Position numbers and translations under genes: made by a program | Shown here: in pieces, positions 57,157-64,000 of the stretch | Position numbering within the stretch: position 1 is the first letter of the stretch | How the letters are laid out: each line of letters begins with the position of its first letter | Notes under the pieces: model-generated | Databases searched by the model: none | What the model was told of the DNA's origin: nothing | The model's input: only the letters and a program-made list of their open reading frames with translations | NCBI GenBank assembly: GCA_964350315.1 | Contig: CAYGJD010000008.1 | Span: 1 to 64,000, forward strand | Direction: 5' to 3' | Length of the DNA stretch: 64,000 nucleotides | Source: JAJZEO01 sp964350315 | GTDB lineage: Bacteria > Chlamydiota > Chlamydiia > Chlamydiales > 2-12-FULL-49-11

Positions 57157-58626
57157 TCACTCGATTGACACCAAATATTGTTCTAAATGAGATTCTATTT
57201 CTTTTACAAGCTCCTTAGCTTCTTGGATGCATTCTCCAAGCTCAATAGCTAATTCGATATCTAGCCCGCATTCAGACTTTAACTTTTTATTTTCTTCAAT
57301 AGACTCTTTTATTTCTGCATGTAGTTGTTGATAAAGCTCAAGCACATCTTCATTCTTTTCTTTTTTCTGAATAAGCAGCATAGAAATCATTTGTCTTTTA
57401 TGACGATAATACGCTTCTTCTCTTTTCGATAAAGAAAATCCAGACAAAGAGTCACAGACTTCATTGAACTGAGTTTGAATAGTTTCCATTTTCATACGTT
57501 TTGACTTAGCTTTCAGTTGCGTTAAGTCATCCATCATTTGCACAAAATGCTTCGCCTTTGATTCCGCTTGCAACTCTTCTTGAATTTTCAGAGCCTCTTT
57601 TTGTTTTAAAAGCTCTTTTTCCAGCTCTTTTATCTTTGCTGAAATTCCCCTATTCAATAAAAACAAGGCTTCTTTTGAGGCTCCCTTTTCTTTTGCATTC
57701 CCAACTAAGGTAGTTTGCAATTTAATAAGTTTCACTTCACTACAGCAGGCATTAATTTCTTCTAGTTCCTCAGAAACTTCCGTCGGTGCATCTTGTTTTC
57801 TTTTTTGTAGGAGAAGTTTTTCTTCACTTTCGCTTTTTTTAAGGATTTCCCAGCATTCGGAAAACGTTTTTCTCGCTTTTCCGTACGCTTCGTTTGAAAT
57901 AGATAGTAGCTTTAAAGCCGATTGAAAAGACTTAATCTTCGCTCGTAGAGAAAAAACTGACTCCTCTTGCAATACTCTTCCCTCTTCCATCACAAAATGA
58001 CTATTTATAAACTTTGAAACAACTTCAGAAAAAATCTTTGTGAGTTCACTGAACAATCTTTTTCTTTCTGGAAAAATCTTATCACTAATACAAGTCAATT
58101 TCGCAAGTAGTTTGTTCTTTTGACTAATCCGAATTTCAAGTGCTAATATCTCTTTTCTATACGACAAAGAAAGTTCTCGTAGGCGATGGTAAAAAAGGGA
58201 TAAATTTTGTAGCTCAATGAGCTCATTTCCTCTTTCAAGATTCTTCAAACACTGCATTGTTTCATTTGAAACTTTTTGAGGGCCTTTAGCTAAATCTTTT
58301 TCTAAACCCTCTATTGCTAGCGTTATCTGCTCTGACTGAAAATCGACCTGTTCTTCTAGGATGTGTTGAAGTGCGTGGGCCTCTGTCAATAACTCAGTAT
58401 ATTCTTCCCAAAAAGCAAGTCGTCTTGATTTGGGCATATCTTTCTTAAACAATTCAAGACACACCTTCTTCATGCGCCAAAAATCTCTAAACCGTGCTTT
58501 TTGTCCTTGTGAGAGCGCGTTCTTCATGAATTCAATGGAAATCGACAGCTGTTTTTCAACAGATGAAACCTTTTCCACATCTTCCAAACATTGAGCAAAA
58601 TCTTTAACTTCACTAACAGATATCAT
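57157..58626 (-). CDS. Large coiled-coil protein of unknown function
   Basis: A 489-residue protein from ATG 58626 (TTG 58653 would add 9 residues). Nearly the whole length is charged, Glu/Lys/Leu-rich heptad sequence, typical of long coiled coils, with several breaks. There is no membrane span or signal. A coiled-coil gene of similar size lies next to miaA and rsfS in Chlamydia to my recollection, also unnamed. A scaffold, division or structural role is possible. It lies 16 bp before nadD. Confidence 0.7.
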   Translation of the reverse strand: MISVSEVKDFAQCLEDVEKVSSVEKQLSISIEFMKNALSQGQKARFRDFWRMKKVCLELFKKDMPKSRRLAFWEEYTELLTEAHALQHILEEQVDFQSEQITLAIEGLEKDLAKGPQKVSNETMQCLKNLERGNELIELQNLSLFYHRLRELSLSYRKEILALEIRISQKNKLLAKLTCISDKIFPERKRLFSELTKIFSEVVSKFINSHFVMEEGRVLQEESVFSLRAKIKSFQSALKLLSISNEAYGKARKTFSECWEILKKSESEEKLLLQKRKQDAPTEVSEELEEINACCSEVKLIKLQTTLVGNAKEKGASKEALFLLNRGISAKIKELEKELLKQKEALKIQEELQAESKAKHFVQMMDDLTQLKAKSKRMKMETIQTQFNEVCDSLSGFSLSKREEAYYRHKRQMISMLLIQKKEKNEDVLELYQQLHAEIKESIEENKKLKSECGLDIELAIELGECIQEAKELVKEIESHLEQYLVSIE

Positions 58627-58695
58627 AACCCACTCTTCAAAAAAACCTTGCAAAGACTTTAAAAAAAAATCACTTTAAAGTAAAGGAATGAATAA

Positions 58696-59721
58696 TCAAT
58701 TTTGCTCTAAATCTTGAATGATAATTTCTGCTGCATGTTCTAGAGAACATTCGCTAAGATTTAACCAACGAAAGAGGGGCTCTCTACGAAACCAAGTAAA
58801 TTGCCTCTTAGCGTAGTTACGTGAAGCTCTTTTAAAATCTTTGACACACTCCTGCCAATCAGACTCTGTTTGAGGTGTTTGTAGAAATCTCAAACACTGG
58901 CGATAGCCAATTGAATTTGCTGCTGATGCATTGTCTTCTAGTCCTCTCTCTCTTAATCTAACGACTTCATCCATCAAACCAAGAGTAAGCATTTGATCAC
59001 ATCTTTCTTCAATTCGATTATAGAGAATTTCTTTTGGGTAATGAATAAACCAACATCTAAAATCCAAATGCCTTGAAAGATCTTCTTGGCTTGGTTTAGG
59101 AATTTCTGAAACCTTCTTTCCTGTTATCGTAATAATTTCAAGCGCTCGAATGATTTTATGTCGGTCTTGTATCGTAATCGAATTCGCATAATCAGGATCA
59201 AATTCTTTGAGTTTTTGATACAACATCTCAGCACCAAATTTTTCAAAATCTTCCTCAAATTTAGCTCTTAAGTTTGCATCTGCAGGAGGCCCTTTTGGTG
59301 GACCATATAAAAAAGTATGAATATAAAAACCTGCGCCACCTACAACAACAGGAACTCTTTCTCTAAGTAAGATTTCTTGGAGTGAATTCATTGATTCTTC
59401 ATAGAAATTCACAACATTGAAAGGCTCTTTAATATTCCGAATGTCTATGAGATGGTGGGGAACTTCTTTTCTATAGCGCTGACTTACTTTTGCTGTACCA
59501 ATGTCTGTATCTCGATAAATCTGCATCGAATCACAGGAGATGATTTCACCTCCTATTGCTTTTCCTATGATGATTGAGAGTTCCGTTTTTCCAGTTGCCG
59601 TAGGTCCTGCTATTACCAAAACCTTTTTTCTTTTTGGCATCGATTTTTGCATCTTTTTTTCTTGCTCAAAGATGCCTATCGGCTTTTCATAGGCCGTTGT
59701 ATCGAAACTCATATCTGACAT
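58696..59721 (-). CDS. miaA: tRNA dimethylallyltransferase MiaA
   Basis: A 341-residue enzyme. P-loop GPTATGKTELS is followed by SCDSMQIYRDTDIGTAK, GGAGFYIHTFLYG and a C-terminal RQFTWFRR. It attaches a dimethylallyl group to A37 of tRNAs that read UNN codons. The N-terminus carries about 30 residues before the P-loop strand; a start at residue 24 or 28 would give the usual length. Its position between the STAS gene and the coiled-coil gene is shared with Chlamydia. Confidence 0.95.
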   Translation of the reverse strand: MSDMSFDTTAYEKPIGIFEQEKKMQKSMPKRKKVLVIAGPTATGKTELSIIIGKAIGGEIISCDSMQIYRDTDIGTAKVSQRYRKEVPHHLIDIRNIKEPFNVVNFYEESMNSLQEILLRERVPVVVGGAGFYIHTFLYGPPKGPPADANLRAKFEEDFEKFGAEMLYQKLKEFDPDYANSITIQDRHKIIRALEIITITGKKVSEIPKPSQEDLSRHLDFRCWFIHYPKEILYNRIEERCDQMLTLGLMDEVVRLRERGLEDNASAANSIGYRQCLRFLQTPQTESDWQECVKDFKRASRNYAKRQFTWFRREPLFRWLNLSECSLEHAAEIIIQDLEQN

Positions 59722-59769
59722 TCGTAAATCTCTAACTACTGAATCAACAAAAAACTTGCTGAGATCGGT

Positions 59770-60102
59770 TTAAAATGTTTTTAATGCTTCTTGTTCAGAA
59801 TCACAGATGTTTAGGATCTGCTCAAAACCTGCCATTCGTATAATTTCCATTACATCATCATGAATCGAGCAAAGTACAAGCTTCCCCTGCTCTGAGCGCA
59901 ATCTTTTTGTCATAGACAAAAGCAGCCTCATGCCTGCACTACTTAAATAGTCAACTTTATTGAAATCAATTACGATGTGATTTTGCTTTTTATCAACTAA
60001 TCCATTCATCTTCACTTCTAACTGTGGTGAACTTGTCGCATCTAAGCGCCCTTCGCATCTTATAATTACATTGCCTGATTGTTCATCTTGTGAAAAATTC
60101 AT
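59770..60102 (-). CDS. rsbV: STAS-domain anti-sigma factor antagonist (RsbV-like)
   Basis: A 110-residue single STAS domain. IDFNKVDYLSSAGMRLLL contains the serine that partner kinases phosphorylate in this family. Anti-anti-sigma factors release a sigma factor by binding an RsbW-type kinase; chlamydiae have an Rsb-type partner-switching system, with rsbV at this place. No RsbW is seen in the window. A GGAGG ribosome-binding site is present. The next gene upstream is 169 bp away. Confidence 0.9.
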   Translation of the reverse strand: MNFSQDEQSGNVIIRCEGRLDATSSPQLEVKMNGLVDKKQNHIVIDFNKVDYLSSAGMRLLLSMTKRLRSEQGKLVLCSIHDDVMEIIRMAGFEQILNICDSEQEALKTF

Positions 60103-60271
60103 TCTCTAGACCTCCACTCTTATTTCGTCTACTTCTTTGAGCAATTTTGAGTCGTTTGCTCTTTCCTTTCAAGGTTTTTCTGAAATTTCATTTTTTTCTT
60201 AGTTAAGAGAGATTTAATGTTTATCAAAAAATTAATAAATATCTAACTCTAAATTATATTAAAGAGCGTAT

Positions 60272-60607
60272 TTACCTCTTTGATTGGACAGTCTTTTCAA
60301 TCCAACTCAGATACTTATCCATTCCATCAATCACTTCAAATGCAATGATTTCTGGTACTTCATACGAATGATTTTTCCTAATTACCTTTTCAATTTTTTG
60401 AAAGTGATTCGCAACTGTTTTCATCAATACTTTTACTTCGCTTTCTTGTTGAATCTCTCCTTGCCATTCGAACCAAGATTCAACTAAAGGAATGATTGAA
60501 CAACAAGCAACCAGCTTATTTGATAGTAGTAATCCAGAGATTTCTCTTGCTTCATCCAAATGTGCCGCAGTCCATTGTACTTGTATGAATTTCATTTTTT
60601 CCATCAT
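60272..60607 (-). CDS. cutA: CutA1-family divalent-ion tolerance protein
   Basis: A 111-residue protein of family length. It has LLLSNKLVACCSIIPLVESWFEWQGEIQQESEVKV, split as usual between a helix and two strands, and a C-terminal YEVPEIIAFEVIDG. CutA1 forms very stable trimers; the copper-tolerance name is historical and the true role is unclear. It starts 2 bp after the ftsQ stop, so it belongs to the murC-ftsQ-cutA unit. Confidence 0.95.
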   Translation of the reverse strand: MMEKMKFIQVQWTAAHLDEAREISGLLLSNKLVACCSIIPLVESWFEWQGEIQQESEVKVLMKTVANHFQKIEKVIRKNHSYEVPEIIAFEVIDGMDKYLSWIEKTVQSKR

Positions 60608-60608
60608 G

Positions 60609-61394
60609 TTATTCCGCTAAATCTTCTACATATGCAAGTTTTTCTATTCGTAAATCAACAACTCTTGAAGCCTTTTCAGGCTCGATTCCATTTACTAAAG
60701 ATACGTAATTTCTGATGCCGCTAGCAAGAACTTTCTGAGTCAATCTTAGATAGTGTCTTTCTATTTTATGATCAACAATAACTACAATCTCTCTTTTCCC
60801 ATAACTTTTTGAGAAAGCTCTTGAAACATCAATTCTTCTTATAACTGCATCTTTACCTAGATTTGCCCGTTTAAGAAGAATTAACACTTCAAAGGCAAGC
60901 TCAATTTTCTCACCAAGAACAATCTCTGAAAATCTGTGGTCTCCCAATACAATCTCTGGCAACTCTTTAGGTGAAAAATAAGGGGATAGTGGAAAAAGAC
61001 ACCGCTTTTCATCTATGGCCATATTCTCAAAATCACAAAACAAAGCAATTGGAAGCCTAAGTTCATAATCGATATAAACTTTATTCGGACGTATTTTTTT
61101 TACTCTTGCTTTTGAAATTACCGGTGAATTCAACAACTTTCTTTTAGCTGCTTTTTCATCAAAAGCAAAATAGTTTGATGGGTGATCGCAAGAAAGATCT
61201 ATCAACTCTGCTAATAACACAGTGGGCAACGCCCCTTTGACTGGTCCTGTTTGAATGATTGTATCAATCACATATTTTGGGTTAAGGAGCTTCTCAACAT
61301 TAAGTAATCTGATCGCGCGATAAACAGAGAAAATCGTCGTAGGCAAAACAAAAACTGCTACAACAACAAGTAGGAGAGTTTTTTTTGCCTTCAA
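60609..61394 (-). CDS. ftsQ: Cell-division protein FtsQ/DivIB-like
   Basis: A 261-residue bitopic protein. An N-terminal membrane anchor (LLLVVVAVFVLPTTIFSVY) precedes a POTRA-like domain (about 60-115) and a beta domain with LPEIVLGDH and VSLVNGIEPEKASRVVDLRIEKLAYV, the latter like the FtsQ beta region. FtsQ links early and late divisome proteins. Identification rests on topology, position after murC and the POTRA-like segment; sequence identity in this family is low. Confidence 0.8.
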   Translation of the reverse strand: MKAKKTLLLVVVAVFVLPTTIFSVYRAIRLLNVEKLLNPKYVIDTIIQTGPVKGALPTVLLAELIDLSCDHPSNYFAFDEKAAKRKLLNSPVISKARVKKIRPNKVYIDYELRLPIALFCDFENMAIDEKRCLFPLSPYFSPKELPEIVLGDHRFSEIVLGEKIELAFEVLILLKRANLGKDAVIRRIDVSRAFSKSYGKREIVVIVDHKIERHYLRLTQKVLASGIRNYVSLVNGIEPEKASRVVDLRIEKLAYVEDLAE

Positions 61395-61420
61395 CTGATT
61401 TTTCCTTCTTCAAGCAAGCT

Positions 61421-62785
61421 CTAGCAATCAATAAGGCAATGTTTCATCTCTTCTGCAAAACTATCTGCCTCTTTTGTAATATCTCCTGCACCCATAATCA
61501 AAACAATATCGCCTGGCTCAACAATCTTATTTAAATAGTCTGTAATCCCTTCTCTTGGAACATATTGAAATTCTGTTGTAGATTCAAGTGCATCTAAAAA
61601 AGATTCTGTGGAGACTAAGCCTTTTGGCGACTCTCCTGCTGCAAAAATATCTGTTACAATTAAATTTTCAGAAATTTGCTCAAGAGCAGAAACAAACTCT
61701 TTTAGAAGATCTGTGACTCTTGTATATCTGTGAGGCTGAAAAACTTTTATAATACGTCTAACTGGAAATGCTTGCGTAAGAGCATCAACTGTCTCTTTGA
61801 TTTCTTTTGGATGGTGTGCATAGTCATCTATGACAAATATATTGTGTATATTTGCTTTCAACTCAAGTCGTCTTTTTACCCCTTTAAAATTTGCAAAAGC
61901 ACTCTTAATATCTTCGTCAGAAACACCTACTCTTGAGGCAAGTGCATAGACACCTAAAGCATTAAGAGTATTGTGATGACCTATCAACGCAAGCTTCACA
62001 TCAGAAATCCTTTTTGCTCCATCAACAATGTCAAACTTCATTCCAAAACCATCAAAAACAACATTTTCTGCTCGAACTTCAACTTGCTTTGAAAAACCGA
62101 AGGATACTCCTTCTATACGCCATTTTTGCAATGTTTCATCATCACCATTATAGATAAGAAGCTTCTTATCTGGGATCATTGTTATGTATGTTTTAAACGC
62201 CTGTAGTAACTCTTCATAAGAATTCCAGTGGTATCCGATATGATCTGCGTCGATATTATTGACAATGACACCAAATGGATTGGTCTTTAGAAAAGATCCA
62301 TCACTTTCATCCCCTTCACAAGCAAAATATTCTCCACTACCGTAACATCCATTCTGATCTAAGGAATCAGAAAATCCGCCGATCGCATAAGAGGGATGCA
62401 TTTGAGCTTGAGTCAGCACATGTGCTAAAAGAGATGTTGTTGTTGTCTTTCCGTGAGATCCAACGACAACCAATTCTTTTTTTTCGCTTAAGAGTTGTTT
62501 AAGTAATTCGCTTCGATGAAGCATCTTGCAGCCCAATAGCTTTGCTTGTGCAAACTCTGGGTGGTCTTCTTTTATAGCTGTGCTATAAACAACTATCTGG
62601 TCTTTTTTGATATTTGATGGTTGTTGAATGAAGGAGATAACAGCCCCCTTTTCTTTTAACTCATCACATATTTTTGATGTTTTTACATCACTTCCATTAA
62701 CTGACATTTTCTTACTCAACAAGATGTGGGCAAGCGCACTCATCCCAACACCACCAATTCCTATAATATAATACGCTTTCATCAC
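61421..62785 (-). CDS. murC: UDP-N-acetylmuramate-L-alanine ligase MurC
   Basis: A 454-residue Mur ligase of standard length. N-terminal GIGGVGMSALAHIL binds the UDP-substrate, the ATP loop is GSHGKTTTTSLLAHVL, and later motifs are GEYFACEGDESDGSFL, HHNTLNALG and IDDYAHHP. It adds L-Ala to UDP-MurNAc. Pathogenic Chlamydia carry a MurC-Ddl fusion of about 800 residues; here the D-Ala-D-Ala ligase part is absent and ftsQ follows 26 bp after the stop. Its start overlaps the murG stop as ATGA. Confidence 0.97.
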   Translation of the reverse strand: MMKAYYIIGIGGVGMSALAHILLSKKMSVNGSDVKTSKICDELKEKGAVISFIQQPSNIKKDQIVVYSTAIKEDHPEFAQAKLLGCKMLHRSELLKQLLSEKKELVVVGSHGKTTTTSLLAHVLTQAQMHPSYAIGGFSDSLDQNGCYGSGEYFACEGDESDGSFLKTNPFGVIVNNIDADHIGYHWNSYEELLQAFKTYITMIPDKKLLIYNGDDETLQKWRIEGVSFGFSKQVEVRAENVVFDGFGMKFDIVDGAKRISDVKLALIGHHNTLNALGVYALASRVGVSDEDIKSAFANFKGVKRRLELKANIHNIFVIDDYAHHPKEIKETVDALTQAFPVRRIIKVFQPHRYTRVTDLLKEFVSALEQISENLIVTDIFAAGESPKGLVSTESFLDALESTTEFQYVPREGITDYLNKIVEPGDIVLIMGAGDITKEADSFAEEMKHCLIDC

Positions 62786-63843
62786 AGAGTTCTCCTAATG
62801 TGAATGGCTAAGTTTTCTCGCGAATTAACATCCTTATGGACAGATAGACATGATCTCATATGTGAGATTTTTTTTTCATCATTTGAAAAAAGTTCCCTCA
62901 CTTCTCGTGCTAAATTTTCTGAGAGATTCCCCTCCTCTTTAAGAAAAATAGCTCCACCAACATCATCCTGCATAAAAGTTGCATTGATATCTTGATGGTT
63001 TTCTTTCGATCTTGGAAAAGGAATCAAAACCGCAGGGCATTCATAAATCAACATTTCACGAAGCGCGCCTGCCCCTGCTCTACAAATTGCCAAATCAGCT
63101 GCTGTATAAGCTAAGTCCATTCTCTTTATAAATGGCGAAACATAGGCTGGAATTCCATTGTTTTTGTAAAAAGCAATGGTTGTTTCCACTTCGGGCGTTA
63201 CGTGAATCACTTGAATTTGTTCCTTAATTTGCAAACACATATCAAACCAAGCTTGTGAGATTGAATTTGCTCCTTGTGATCCGCCAAAAATAAAGATTAC
63301 TTTCTTTTCTTTTGATAGACCAAATGAAGCTAGAGATTGAGTCTTAGTGACTGCTTCAAGATCATTTTTCAGGCTATAACAAATAGGAACAACTTCCCCT
63401 TTTAACCATTTTTTTGATGAATCAAAGTGTATGAAATTTCTATCTGCCCATCTTGAAAAATAGCGGTTAATTTTACCTGGAAAAGTGTTTAATTCGACTA
63501 TATCAAAAGGGATACGCAATGACCAGGCGGCTAACATGACTGGCAGAGAGTGGTAACTTCCAAATCCTACAACGCGTTTTACTTTTTCTCTTTTTAACCT
63601 TGCTCTTGCAGTCAAAAAGCCTAAAGAAATCTTCCTTACCCCTAAAAATAAGCCTTTTGAAAAATTTGCCCCTTCTAAGTTCGTAAATGTTCTTCCACAC
63701 TTATCAAAATAGGGGTTTTTGTCTAACCCTACTCCCATGTATTCAACAATAATACCAGGTTCTTTTTCTAACTCATTTCCAAGAGCCATTGCGGGTAAAA
63801 CATGCCCCCCTGTTCCTCCGGCTGCTATCACTACCTTTTTCAA
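62782..63843 (-). CDS. murG: UDP-GlcNAc:lipid-linked MurNAc-pentapeptide transferase MurG
   Basis: A 353-residue GT-B glycosyltransferase. Signature loops: GGTGGHVLPA, GFGSYHS, FGGSQGANSISQAW and CRAGAGALREML. It makes lipid II from lipid I at the inner face of the membrane. The start is TTG at 63841-63843, supported by GGGAAG 6 bases upstream and by the TTGA overlap with the ftsW stop. The order ftsW-murG-murC is the classical one. Confidence 0.97.
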   Translation of the reverse strand: MKKVVIAAGGTGGHVLPAMALGNELEKEPGIIVEYMGVGLDKNPYFDKCGRTFTNLEGANFSKGLFLGVRKISLGFLTARARLKREKVKRVVGFGSYHSLPVMLAAWSLRIPFDIVELNTFPGKINRYFSRWADRNFIHFDSSKKWLKGEVVPICYSLKNDLEAVTKTQSLASFGLSKEKKVIFIFGGSQGANSISQAWFDMCLQIKEQIQVIHVTPEVETTIAFYKNNGIPAYVSPFIKRMDLAYTAADLAICRAGAGALREMLIYECPAVLIPFPRSKENHQDINATFMQDDVGGAIFLKEEGNLSENLAREVRELFSNDEKKISHMRSCLSVHKDVNSRENLAIHIRRTL

Positions 63844-64000
63844 GCTTTACTTCCCTTTGTACTTTTCTTTTCACGAAGAGTTGTCATATGGATATTGATT
63901 AAAGTCGCAATCATGATCATATTAGACCAAAGAGAAGACCCTCCTTGGCTAAAAAACGGCAAGTTTGTTCCCTTGCTGGGCAACAGCCCCGAAACTACAC
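63840..64000 (-). CDS. ftsW: FtsW C-terminus (partial)
   Basis: A minus-strand frame enters from the right edge and ends with TGA at 63840-63842. The 52 visible residues begin VVSGLLPSKGTNLPFFSQGG and continue SSLWSNMIMIATLINIHM, which is the last extracellular loop and last helix of SEDS-family FtsW/RodA. Position directly before murG and murC favours FtsW over RodA. FtsW polymerises lipid II at the septum. Most of the gene lies outside the window. Confidence 0.9.
   Translation of the reverse strand, partial: VVSGLLPSKGTNLPFFSQGGSSLWSNMIMIATLINIHMTTLREKKSTKGSKA

Noticed and set aside
1..64000. tRNA, rRNA, tmRNA, SRP RNA, CRISPR, insertion sequence or prophage
   Set aside because: I looked for T-arm-like sequences, regular repeat-spacer units, transposase or integrase motifs and terminal inverted repeats and found none by eye; a tRNAscan/Infernal run would be decisive.

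Overview
The window looks like the chromosome of a member of the phylum Chlamydiae outside the genus Chlamydia (an 'environmental' chlamydia). It is AT-rich, about 37-38% G+C by eye. The support is a set of gene neighbourhoods and signature genes that I recognise from chlamydial genomes: ftsW-murG-murC-ftsQ-cutA-rsbV-miaA-coiled coil-nadD-rsfS-fabF-Nudix; nrdA-nrdB with a tyrosine-less (class Ic) NrdB; the rmuC, pssA, nrdAB, M16 peptidase, htrA, sucD, sucC, ftsY group; and priA, lysS, cysS and aas. I cannot fix the family. Standalone MurC, a Vat-type acetyltransferase and many species-specific paralogue arrays argue against Chlamydiaceae.

Layout. 0-5 kb: small accessory and stress genes (GNAT, a secreted 628-residue protein, Dps, Nudix, flavoprotein). 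5-14 kb: an accessory region with a Vat-like acetyltransferase, a methyltransferase behind a G8 tract, three small signal-peptide beta-barrel-like proteins, a secreted GT25 glycosyltransferase, two exported PPC/DUF296 proteins, and a four-gene operon (one possibly ADP-ribosyltransferase-like protein plus three homologous, possibly kinase-like proteins). 14-18 kb: PhoH, a SWIM-type zinc protein with a consensus promoter, and an exported double-SH3b protein. 17.7-21.3 kb: a tandem triplet that may have a SAM-binding fold. 21-34 kb: rmuC, an exported APH-type kinase, pssA, a large helical orphan, nrdAB and an M16C peptidase. 34-38 kb: two Inc-like bilobed membrane proteins, htrA, and a 270-residue orphan with EPIY/EPLY motifs and SH3 ligands. 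38-50 kb: HU, a site-2 protease, sucDC, ftsY, priA, lysS and cysS. 50-64 kb: a nearly continuous minus-strand block for phospholipid, fatty acid, biotin, NAD, tRNA-modification and cell-wall/division functions, running off the right edge inside ftsW.

How they fit together. The housekeeping blocks give dNTP synthesis (NrdAB, with a likely NrdR box), phospholipid synthesis and remodelling (PssA, Aas), fatty acid elongation (FabF), biotin salvage (BioY), periplasmic proteolysis (HtrA) and division peptidoglycan (MurC, MurG, FtsW, FtsQ). The accessory genes look like an outward-facing and host-interaction repertoire: signal peptides, barrels, Inc-like hydrophobicity, EPxY motifs and transferase-like folds in tandem arrays. 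No rRNA, tRNA, CRISPR, insertion sequence or phage gene was seen. The best candidates for undescribed biology are the 10.1-13.8 kb operon, the 17.7-21.3 kb triplet and the EPxY protein at 37.0-37.8 kb. Their folds are my inference from short motifs and need profile or structure searches.
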